Below, piece after piece: positions 1-5,807 of a stretch of 7,710 bases of DNA (position 1 is its first letter; each line of letters starts with the position of its first letter). The stretch spans positions 1-7,710 of the forward strand of contig CAJUII010000128.1 in the NCBI GenBank assembly GCA_910586405.1. Reading direction: 5' to 3'. A program made the position numbers and the translations under genes. The notes under the pieces are model-generated. The model was given only the letters and a program-made list of their open reading frames with translations, made no database searches and was not told the DNA's origin. Source of the DNA: an uncultured Lachnospiraceae bacterium. GTDB lineage: Bacteria; Bacillota; Clostridia; Lachnospirales; Lachnospiraceae.

Positions 1-33
1 TTATGAAAGTTTCCTCATTCACTGCAATAACGA

Positions 34-62
34 TTGACAACCAGATATGATTGCACTATACT
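34..62 (+). promoter_or_regulatory. Sigma-A-type promoter of the nrdD-nrdG-dut operon
   Basis: A perfect -35 hexamer TTGACA (34-39) is followed after 17 bases by TATACT (57-62), which matches the -10 consensus at five of six positions. Transcription would start near position 69-70, giving a leader of about 77 bases before nrdD. The start point lies just upstream of the first NrdR box, so a bound repressor would block polymerase loading or escape. Confidence 0.8.
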
Positions 63-71
63 AATATACAG

Positions 72-87
72 ACACTATATATAGTAT
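72..87 (+). promoter_or_regulatory. NrdR box 1 (strong)
   Basis: The 16-mer ACACTATATATAGTAT matches the established NrdR-box consensus ACACWATATATWGTGT at 15 of 16 positions. NrdR is an ATP-cone repressor that binds paired boxes upstream of ribonucleotide reductase operons in response to dATP/ATP. The box sits immediately downstream of the predicted transcription start of nrdD. No nrdR gene is in the window, so the regulator is inferred to be encoded elsewhere. Confidence 0.85.
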
Positions 88-114
88 AGTTATTAAATAA
101 CATATACTATATAT
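77..114. repeat. AT-rich inverted repeat joining the two NrdR boxes
   Basis: Positions 77-94 and 96-114 are inverted copies of each other, with one extra base in the right arm and position 95 as the centre. The inner part, GTTATT-A-AATAAC (89-101), fills the gap between the boxes. The whole control region is therefore one nested dyad rather than two isolated boxes. In the leader RNA it could form a weak AT-rich hairpin of about 18 base pairs; no T-tract follows it, so a terminator is unlikely. Confidence 0.7.
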
Positions 115-119
115 CAAGA
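104..119 (+). promoter_or_regulatory. NrdR box 2 (weaker)
   Basis: This 16-mer keeps the core ACTATATAT and matches the NrdR consensus at 11 of 16 positions. It begins exactly 32 bases after box 1, about three helical turns, which is the spacing known for paired NrdR boxes and would put both on the same DNA face. Its outer right half is poorly conserved, so on its own it would be a weak site; the spacing is what supports the call. Confidence 0.7.
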
Positions 120-146
120 AAAAACGTATAAGGGAGTAGGATTGAA

Positions 147-2312
147 ATGAGCGAGGAAATGGATTACAGTGTGCTTTATCAGCCGAAAAGGACCGTTTAT
201 GTCGTCAAAAAGGATGGCAGCAAAGAGGCATTTAATGTGCAGAAGGTCATCACTGCGGTGGGAAAATCTGCCTATCGTGCACTCACGAAGTTCACAGATG
301 CCGAGAAGCGTCAAATCTGTCAGGATGTGATCGACAAGGTTGACGGGATGGACACCAGCCGGATTCCCATTCCGGTGATGCATAACATTGTGGAGAGTGC
401 GTTGGAGGATGTGAAGCCTGTTGTGGCGAAGAGCTATCGCGATTACAGGAATTACAAACAGGATTTTGTGCGCATGATGGATGATGTGTATAAGAAGAGT
501 CAGTCCATCATGTATGTAGGCGATAAGGAGAATGCCAATACGGACTCCGCGCTCGTTTCGACGAAAAGGAGCCTTATTTTTAACCAGTTTAACAAAGAGC
601 TTTATCAAAAGTTTTTTCTCACGACGGAGGAAATTCAGGCGTGCAGGGACGGCTATATCTATATTCACGATATGTCGGCCCGCCGCGATACGATGAACTG
701 CTGTCTGTTTGATGTAGAGCATGTACTTTCCGGCGGCTTCGAGATGGGAAATATCTGGTACAATGAGCCGAAATCGCTCGATGTGGCATTTGATGTGATC
801 GGTGATATCGTGCTCAGTGCGGCAAGCCAGCAGTATGGCGGATTCACGGTGCCGGAGGTGGATAAAATCCTTGCGCCCTACGCAGAAAAGACCTATCAAT
901 CGGCGGTTGAGAAGTATGTCGGACTCGGCATAGACCAGAAAAAGGCGGAGGAAGTGGCAATCGCTGACGTGGAGAGGGAGTTTGAACAGGGCTTTCAGGG
1001 CTGGGAGTACAAGTTTAATACTGTGGCGAGCAGCCGCGGCGACTATCCGTTTATCACAGTCACTGCCGGAATCGGAACAGAGCGCTTTGCCAAAATGGCA
1101 ACGATACAGATGTTGAATGTCAGGCGCAAGGGACAGGGCAAGAAAGACTGCAAGAAGCCAGTCCTTTTCCCGAAGATTGTATTTTTATATGATGAAAATC
1201 TTCACGGTGCAGGAAAACCGCTTGAAGATGTGTTTGAGGCTGGTGTGAAATGTTCTGCCAAAACGATGTATCCCGACTGGCTCAGCCTGACAGGAAAAGG
1301 GTATATCGCCAGCATGTACAAGCAGTACGGCAAGGTGATTTCTCCGATGGGATGCCGTGCATTTCTCTCGCCGTGGTATGAGCGGGGCGGTATGCATCCA
1401 GCCGATGACAAGGATGTGCCGGTGTTTGTCGGACGCTTTAATGTCGGCGCGGTGTCACTGCACCTGCCAATGATTCTCGCAAAGGCAAGGCAGGAGAGCA
1501 GGGACTTTTATGAGGTGCTTGACTATTATCTGAATTTAATACGGCAGCTTCATATCAGAACGTATGCCTATCTCGGAAATATGCGCGCTTCAACCAATCC
1601 ATTAGCGTACTGTGAGGGTGGTTTTTTGGGCGGACATCTCAAACTGTCGGACAAGATCAAACCGTTGTTAAAGTACGCGACGGCGTCGTTTGGCATCACT
1701 GCGTTCAATGAGTTACAGATGTTATATAATGGCAAATCGCTTGTGGAGGATGGGGCGTTTGCGCTTGAGGTGCTTGAGTATATTAATAAAGAAGTGAACC
1801 GCTTCAAAGAGGAGGACGGCAATCTGTATGCGATTTACGGAACGCCCGCGGAAAATTTGTGCGGGTTACAGGTAAAGCAGTTCCGCGCACAGTATGGCAT
1901 TGTGGAGGGCGTTTCGGACAGGGAGTACGTCAGCAATAGCTTCCACTGTCATGTGACAGAGGAAATCACACCGATTGAGAAGCAGGACTTGGAATACCGA
2001 TTCTGGGAGCTGTCAAACGGCGGTAAGATTCAGTACGTAAAATATCCGATTGATTACAATATTTCTGCGATCAAAACGCTTGTCAGGCGGGCGATGGAAA
2101 TGGGCTTTTACGAGGGCGTTAATTTGTCCTTGGCATACTGTGATGACTGTGGTCATCAGGAGTTGGAGATGGATGTATGTCCGAAGTGCGGCAGCAAGAA
2201 TCTGACCAAGATCGACCGTATGAATGGGTATCTGTCGTACTCGCGCGTACATGGCGATACAAGGCTGAATGATGCAAAGATGGCAGAGATTGCAGAACGC
2301 GTCAGTATGTAA
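147..2312 (+). CDS. nrdD: Anaerobic (class III) ribonucleoside-triphosphate reductase
   Basis: Glycyl-radical enzyme that reduces ribonucleoside triphosphates to dNTPs without oxygen, in the cytoplasm. The 721-residue length suits the family. An N-terminal ATP-cone (about residues 12-105, starting VYVVKKDGSKEAFNVQKV) is the allosteric nucleotide-binding domain. The radical barrel follows: NCCL with Cys185/Cys186, the thiyl-radical cysteine candidate Cys403 in SPMGCRAFLS, and a conserved FNVGAVSLHLP segment near residue 431. A zinc site is formed by Cys665, Cys668, Cys678 and Cys681. The glycyl-radical loop SRVHGDTRLN has Gly703 close to the C-terminus, and the protein ends in AERVSM. The start ATG is preceded by AGGGAG (131-136). 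I cannot tell from sequence alone whether formate or a protein thiol is the reductant. nrdG follows after 24 bases, and NrdR boxes lie upstream. Confidence 0.97.
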   Translation: MSEEMDYSVLYQPKRTVYVVKKDGSKEAFNVQKVITAVGKSAYRALTKFTDAEKRQICQDVIDKVDGMDTSRIPIPVMHNIVESALEDVKPVVAKSYRDYRNYKQDFVRMMDDVYKKSQSIMYVGDKENANTDSALVSTKRSLIFNQFNKELYQKFFLTTEEIQACRDGYIYIHDMSARRDTMNCCLFDVEHVLSGGFEMGNIWYNEPKSLDVAFDVIGDIVLSAASQQYGGFTVPEVDKILAPYAEKTYQSAVEKYVGLGIDQKKAEEVAIADVEREFEQGFQGWEYKFNTVASSRGDYPFITVTAGIGTERFAKMATIQMLNVRRKGQGKKDCKKPVLFPKIVFLYDENLHGAGKPLEDVFEAGVKCSAKTMYPDWLSLTGKGYIASMYKQYGKVISPMGCRAFLSPWYERGGMHPADDKDVPVFVGRFNVGAVSLHLPMILAKARQESRDFYEVLDYYLNLIRQLHIRTYAYLGNMRASTNPLAYCEGGFLGGHLKLSDKIKPLLKYATASFGITAFNELQMLYNGKSLVEDGAFALEVLEYINKEVNRFKEEDGNLYAIYGTPAENLCGLQVKQFRAQYGIVEGVSDREYVSNSFHCHVTEEITPIEKQDLEYRFWELSNGGKIQYVKYPIDYNISAIKTLVRRAMEMGFYEGVNLSLAYCDDCGHQELEMDVCPKCGSKNLTKIDRMNGYLSYSRVHGDTRLNDAKMAEIAERVSM

Positions 2313-2336
2313 AAATAGTTGGAGGGTTGAGTTGAG

Positions 2337-2948
2337 ATGAGATATCATAATATCACGAAGGATGATATGTTAAATGGTGACGGGCTTCGCGTTGTCTTGT
2401 GGCTGGCAGGCTGCGAACATTGCTGCAAGGGATGTCAGAATCCTATGACATGGGACCCGGACGGGGGATTGCTGTTTGATGATGCTGCCAAGGCAGAGAT
2501 TTTTGAGCAGCTTGACAAGCCCTATATAGAAGGAATTACGTTTTCTGGCGGCGACCCACTGCACTGTGCGAACCGGGACGGCGTGAAAGCGCTTGCAAGA
2601 GAAATCAAAGAGAAGTACCCTGACAAAAATATATGGCTCTACACGGGCGATGTGTGGGAAAATATCAGGAAATCCTCTTTGATGAAATACATTGATGTTC
2701 TGGTTGACGGTGAGTTTATACAGGAGCAGAAGGATGCGACGCTTTTGTGGAAGGGAAGCAGCAACCAGCGTGTCATTCATGTACAGGCGACGCTTGCGCA
2801 GCCCGATTCGTTGGTTCCGATACTCCACTGTGGTGATCATGATGACATACCCATGGGGCGTGAAACGACAGGAATGTCAGAGCAGAATATCATACCATTT
2901 AGCGCAAACGGCAGTTGTGCAATCAAGAAAAATGCATGTGAGGCATAA
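2337..2948 (+). CDS. nrdG: Anaerobic ribonucleotide reductase activating protein (radical SAM)
   Basis: Radical S-adenosylmethionine enzyme that abstracts hydrogen from the NrdD glycine (Gly703 upstream) to create the glycyl radical. The 4Fe-4S cluster motif CxxxCxxC is Cys26, Cys30 and Cys33 in GCEHCCKGCQN. The SAM-binding SGGDP is at residues 70-74, and YTGDVWE and DVLVDGEF are further family landmarks. The start is set by GGAGGG at 2321-2326. At 203 residues it is longer than the usual 155-175. Beyond NQRVIHVQATL there is a tail of about 45 residues containing HCGDHDD and two cysteines close together near the end (CAIKKNACEA), whose role I do not recognise. It is co-transcribed with nrdD and with the dUTPase, which starts 24 bases downstream. 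Confidence 0.96.
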   Translation: MRYHNITKDDMLNGDGLRVVLWLAGCEHCCKGCQNPMTWDPDGGLLFDDAAKAEIFEQLDKPYIEGITFSGGDPLHCANRDGVKALAREIKEKYPDKNIWLYTGDVWENIRKSSLMKYIDVLVDGEFIQEQKDATLLWKGSSNQRVIHVQATLAQPDSLVPILHCGDHDDIPMGRETTGMSEQNIIPFSANGSCAIKKNACEA

Positions 2949-2960
2949 ACAAGGCTTATT

Positions 2961-2967
2961 GAGGAGG
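2961..2967 (+). promoter_or_regulatory. Ribosome binding site fixing a GTG start
   Basis: GAGGAGG lies five bases before the GTG at 2973. It is the only strong Shine-Dalgarno sequence near the N-terminus of the dUTPase, and no in-frame ATG occurs upstream near it, so translation most likely starts at GTG rather than at the internal Met34. Confidence 0.75.
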
Positions 2968-2972
2968 CATAC

Positions 2973-3425
2973 GTGAAGATTAAGATAAAGTATTTTACAG
3001 ATAAAGTACAGAAGCTGGAGAAAATTTCAAAAGGAAACTGGATTGACCTGCGGGCATCGGAGGAGGTCGAGATGAAGCAAGGGGAGTTCAGGCTGATTCC
3101 GCTTGGAATTGCCGTGGAGCTTCCAAGAGGCTATGAGGCACATGTCGTTCCCAGAAGCTCTACATTCAAAAATTTTGGGCTGATACAGGTGAATCATCAG
3201 GGGGTGATTGACGGACCGGACCGCGAGACCGGTGAGGGCGGATACTGTGGCAATGAGGACCAGTGGTTTGTGCCGATGTATGCGATGCGCGACACGGTGA
3301 TTCACTTGAATGACCGCATTTGCCAGTTTCGGATTATGGAGCAGCAGCCAGAGGTTGAATTTGAGGAGGTCGCTGAGCTGACAGGGGCAAACCGCGGAGG
3401 TTTTGGCTCGACAGGGAAAAATTAA
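2973..3425 (+). CDS. dut: dUTP diphosphatase (dUTPase), trimeric type
   Basis: Hydrolyses dUTP to dUMP and pyrophosphate, keeping uracil out of DNA and supplying thymidylate synthase. The 150-residue length and ordered motifs fit homotrimeric dUTPases. Motif 1 is reduced to IDLRA (24-28). Motif 2 is VPRSST (59-64). Motif 3 holds the catalytic Asp80 in GVID and Tyr91 in YCGNEDQW. Motif 4 is NDRICQFRI (113-121), and motif 5 is the C-terminal arm NRGGFGSTGK (140-149). Motif 3 is odd: ten residues separate Asp80 from Tyr91, where the usual form has about two, which implies an eight-residue in-frame insertion. The start codon is GTG. As third gene of the nrd operon it fits class III reductase chemistry, since NrdD makes dUTP directly from UTP. 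Confidence 0.93.
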   Translation: MKIKIKYFTDKVQKLEKISKGNWIDLRASEEVEMKQGEFRLIPLGIAVELPRGYEAHVVPRSSTFKNFGLIQVNHQGVIDGPDRETGEGGYCGNEDQWFVPMYAMRDTVIHLNDRICQFRIMEQQPEVEFEEVAELTGANRGGFGSTGKN

Positions 3426-3445
3426 GTGTTTGATAAAGACAAAGC

Positions 3446-3490
3446 AAAGAAGCAACGCTGTATGAAGTAACAGGGTTGCTTCTTTATTTT
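3446..3490. terminator. Hairpin terminator between convergent dut and spoVAF
   Basis: An 11-bp perfect stem, AAAGAAGCAAC (3446-3456) with GTTGCTTCTTT (3475-3485), extends by three more pairs after one mismatch and closes on a loop of about ten bases. On the plus strand it runs into TTTATTTT, giving a good intrinsic terminator for the nrd operon. On the minus strand the tail is TTTGCTTTG, so it may also serve the gene ending at 3503, though less well. Confidence 0.85.
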
Positions 3491-3502
3491 AGTGATACAT
3501 GA

Positions 3503-4903
3503 TTATTCCGCAGACTTGGGCAGCCGGTGCCGGAACAGTGCATGGCTGAGCTTCTGCCAGCTAAACGGAATCAGCGGATAGAGATAACTCTGACCGGATA
3601 CCATCTTGTTTGTGATAATGGCAGCAAAGAACAGGATAATGCCCGCAATATAGCCCCACACTTGAAACAGCGCCGTCAGGACGAGATTGATGAGTCTGAA
3701 AAATTTGATGGCATAGCCAAGCTCGTAACTGGGGTGCGTGTAGTTTGCGATGGCGACAAACGCCATATACAGCATGACTTCTGCGTTGAACCAACCGCTC
3801 TTGACAGAAAATTCGCCTAGAATCAACGCTGCCATGACACTCAGGGGGGTTGAGAGCATATTGGGCGTGTTGACCGCCGCAAGCCGCAGACCGTCGATCG
3901 CAAGTTCTAGGATTAGAAACTGCCAGATCAGCGGCACATTGATATCCTCCTTGACCACGATAAACTCAAAGGCTGGCGGAATCCAGTCGGGATTCTGCAT
4001 CATCAGCAAGAACGTTGGTGTGATAAAGTAAGTCAGTATCAAAATCAGGAAGCGCGAAAGTCGCAGATATGAGCCTGTGACTGGCGGGAAATAGTAGTCG
4101 TCCGCCTCCTGTATCATGTCCAGAATACTCATTGGCAGAATCATGGCAGAGGGCGAGTTATCGACCAAAATGATAATATTTCCTTCTAGAATCTGCGCTG
4201 CGGCCGCGTCTGGACGTTCCGTGTACTTGAATTTTGGAAAGGGGTTATACCATTTTGAGGTGTAGAGGCATTCCGCAAGGCTTTCCTGATTCAGTGTCAG
4301 CGCATCGACTTTAATGTCATTGATGCGGTCGCGTATTTTCCTCAAAAATTCTTGATCGACACGGCTGTCCATATAGCATAGAACGATGTCTGTGTTGGAT
4401 GCTTTGCCGGCGCTCAGCATCTCCATGCGCAGGTCGGTGCTTCGGATACGGCGGCGAATCAGCGCCGTGTTAAAGACAACAGTTTCTACAAATCCGTCCT
4501 TGGAACCGCGCAGCACCTTGTCCTTCTCAGGTTCTGACACACCGCGGGCAGGATAAGTGCGGGAGTCGATTAAGATACATTCGTCAAAACCATCTATAAG
4601 AATAGCGAACACACCACAAAGAATGTTTTTGGCGATTTCATGAAAGTCATTTGTGAGATCTACCTCGACGTAAGGCATGAGCTGGTTGAGTTCCGTTGCA
4701 GTTTGGGGAAGGTCGTCGGCTTTTAATCCCATCAAAAACTGCAATAGTTTCTGCATCAGCACGTCTTTGCAGAACCCGTCAACGAAGTAAAACACCGCAT
4801 TTTTGTCTCCGATCAGCACATCACGGCTCACGATATCAAAGGAGTTTTCCGCGTGTAGCAGCTCTGCCATATATTGTTTGTTTTGTTCAAAATCTTGATA
4901 CAT
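3503..4903 (-). CDS. spoVAF: Spore germination protein, GerA family, SpoVAF-like
   Basis: Membrane protein of the spore inner membrane, in the family of GerAA-type germinant-receptor subunits. About the first 275 of 466 residues form a soluble domain. FYFVDGFCKDVLM (38-50) favours the SpoVAF subgroup over nutrient-receptor A subunits, and the GerA hallmark RGSKDGFVETVVFNTALIRR lies at 132-151. PP at 273-274 and EDINVPLIW at 319-327 are also typical of the family. Hydrophobic segments run at about 284-302, 324-345, 350-366, 373-388 and 401-431, followed by a short basic tail. In other spore-formers spoVAF lies in the spoVA operon, which carries the dipicolinate channel genes; here the gene stands alone between unrelated operons. 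The Shine-Dalgarno (AAAGG, 4917-4921) is about 13 bases from the ATG, longer than usual. GerA family membership is firm; the SpoVAF assignment is less so. Confidence 0.88.
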   Translation of the reverse strand: MYQDFEQNKQYMAELLHAENSFDIVSRDVLIGDKNAVFYFVDGFCKDVLMQKLLQFLMGLKADDLPQTATELNQLMPYVEVDLTNDFHEIAKNILCGVFAILIDGFDECILIDSRTYPARGVSEPEKDKVLRGSKDGFVETVVFNTALIRRRIRSTDLRMEMLSAGKASNTDIVLCYMDSRVDQEFLRKIRDRINDIKVDALTLNQESLAECLYTSKWYNPFPKFKYTERPDAAAAQILEGNIIILVDNSPSAMILPMSILDMIQEADDYYFPPVTGSYLRLSRFLILILTYFITPTFLLMMQNPDWIPPAFEFIVVKEDINVPLIWQFLILELAIDGLRLAAVNTPNMLSTPLSVMAALILGEFSVKSGWFNAEVMLYMAFVAIANYTHPSYELGYAIKFFRLINLVLTALFQVWGYIAGIILFFAAIITNKMVSGQSYLYPLIPFSWQKLSHALFRHRLPKSAE

Positions 4904-4944
4904 TTAGATAACCATGCCTTTCTAAACTATTTGATATTCAGCAT

Positions 4945-4973
4945 CAGTATGTGTCAAAATCTGTATTTCATAC
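4945..4973 (-). promoter_or_regulatory. Sigma-G-like (forespore) promoter candidate for spoVAF
   Basis: Read on the minus strand, GTATG (4969-4973) matches the sigma-G -35 consensus GHATR. After 17 bases, CATACTG (4945-4951) matches the -10 consensus CATXHTA at six of seven positions. Transcription would start near 4937, leaving a leader of about 35 bases with the ribosome site. This fits forespore expression of germination proteins. A sigma-A TTGACA overlaps it but has no good -10 at the right distance. Confidence 0.5.
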
Positions 4974-5002
4974 ATTCTTTTTTATCTTTCGTTCCATGAA
5001 AA

Positions 5003-5030
5003 TTTACTTTTCAGAAATATTTGATATACT
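5003..5030 (+). promoter_or_regulatory. Extended -10 promoter of the two-component operon
   Basis: TATACT (5025-5030) is preceded by TGA, giving an extended -10 (TGn-TATACT). A weak -35, TTTACT (5003-5008), lies 16 bases upstream. The predicted start is near 5037, inside the left arm of a 20-bp palindrome. The leader to the regulator ATG would be about 48 bases. Confidence 0.6.
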
Positions 5031-5034
5031 GATA

Positions 5035-5054
5035 ATATCTTTTGCAAAAGATAT
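5035..5054. promoter_or_regulatory. Perfect 20-bp palindrome, likely operator
   Basis: The arms ATATCTTTTG and CAAAAGATAT are exact reverse complements with no spacer. The centre is five bases downstream of the -10 hexamer's trailing edge plus one arm, so the palindrome covers the predicted transcription start. That position suits a dimeric repressor site. A 5' hairpin at the start of the mRNA is possible, but a spacerless palindrome cannot form a full stem. LytTR regulators usually bind direct repeats, so the response regulator downstream is not the obvious ligand. Confidence 0.6.
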
Positions 5055-5084
5055 CAATAAATTTAGATAAAGAGGAATTTAAAA

Positions 5085-5807
5085 ATGCATCAGATTGCAG
5101 TATGTGATGACGAACAAATGGTCTGTGATATGGTGTCAGAGACAGTCAGCCGATGGAAGCCTGATGTGAAAGTGCAGTGCTTTTTATCGGGAGAGGCATT
5201 GCTTTCGGCGTATGATTTTTTTGACGTGATATTTCTGGATATTGACATGCAGGGAATCGACGGGATTGAGACGGGCAGGCGGATTCGAAAAAAGGATCAT
5301 GAGACAAAGATTATCTATCTCACGTCGTACCGGGATTATGTGGCAGGCGCTTTTGAGGTACATGCGTTCCAGTATTTGCTCAAACCGATTTCTCCGGCAC
5401 AGTTGACACACCTTTTGGATGAAATTTTCCAATATGTAAAAAAAACGGACAAGAGGACGATTCTGGATTTTCAAACAAATGAAGGAATTGTGTGTGTAGA
5501 TGCAGCGGAAATCTGTTACTTTGAATTTACTGACCGGAAGATTCGGCTGGTGACATTGAACGGAGTTTATACGATGAGGGGGAAAATCAGCAGTATCTAT
5601 GACCGCACCTCCTCCTTGGGATTTTCAATGCCGCACAAAAGTTTTGTCGTCAATTTTCTTCATGTGAAAAATGTCAGGAATCTTGATATTTTTCTCGATA
5701 ACGGCGACAGTATCCCGCTGTCGCAGAAAAAGCAAAGAGCGTGGAAACAGGAGTTGACGAACTACCTGTCAGAGCGGCTCGAACGGCAGAGGAGGGAAGT
5801 GGAATGA
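5085..5807 (+). CDS. LytTR-family response regulator (AgrA-like)
   Basis: Cytoplasmic DNA-binding regulator of 240 residues. The receiver domain (about 1-118) has the acidic pair Asp8/Asp9, the phosphoacceptor Asp52 in FLDIDM, Thr80 in YLTS and the conserved Lys100 before Pro101. A LytTR DNA-binding domain follows (about 125-228), recognisable from EICYFEFTDRKIRL, the MRGKISSIYD stretch and the MPHKSFVVNFLHVKNV segment. AGAGGA (5071-5076) precedes the ATG. The stop overlaps the start of the kinase gene (ATGA at 5804-5807), so the two are translationally coupled and surely cognate partners. The class includes AgrA, ComE and PlnC-type regulators of quorum sensing or bacteriocins, but no target or peptide gene is visible here. 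Confidence 0.95.
   Translation: MHQIAVCDDEQMVCDMVSETVSRWKPDVKVQCFLSGEALLSAYDFFDVIFLDIDMQGIDGIETGRRIRKKDHETKIIYLTSYRDYVAGAFEVHAFQYLLKPISPAQLTHLLDEIFQYVKKTDKRTILDFQTNEGIVCVDAAEICYFEFTDRKIRLVTLNGVYTMRGKISSIYDRTSSLGFSMPHKSFVVNFLHVKNVRNLDIFLDNGDSIPLSQKKQRAWKQELTNYLSERLERQRREVE
5790..5796 (+). promoter_or_regulatory. Ribosome binding site fixing the kinase start
   Basis: AGGAGGG ends seven bases before the ATG at 5804. An in-frame ATG also exists at 5741, but it has no comparable Shine-Dalgarno and would overlap the regulator by 67 bases. Starting at 5804 also puts the first membrane helix directly at the N-terminus. Confidence 0.85.

Noticed and set aside
114..899. A 261-codon open frame on the minus strand across the start of nrdD
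   Set aside because: It is antisense to a highly conserved ATP-cone and radical domain, has a His/Ile/Leu-rich composition typical of reverse-strand frames, and has no ribosome site or family resemblance.
2370..2840. A 156-codon minus-strand open frame inside nrdG
   Set aside because: It lies wholly opposite the radical SAM domain, and the plus-strand protein has every expected motif. It is a complementary-frame artefact.
2692..2976. Possible frameshift at the 3' end of nrdG, since another frame is open there
   Set aside because: The alternative frame gives a translation with no NrdG-like residues, while the annotated frame continues smoothly from the conserved core to a stop 24 bases before dut.
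3027..3455. A 142-codon minus-strand open frame over dut
   Set aside because: It runs through the terminator hairpin and opposes all conserved dUTPase motifs. Nothing recognisable appears in its translation.
5741..5803. A longer kinase N-terminus starting at the in-frame ATG at 5741
   Set aside because: AGGAGGG at 5790-5796 and the ATGA overlap point to 5804. The extra 21 residues are the regulator's C-terminal codons read in another frame.
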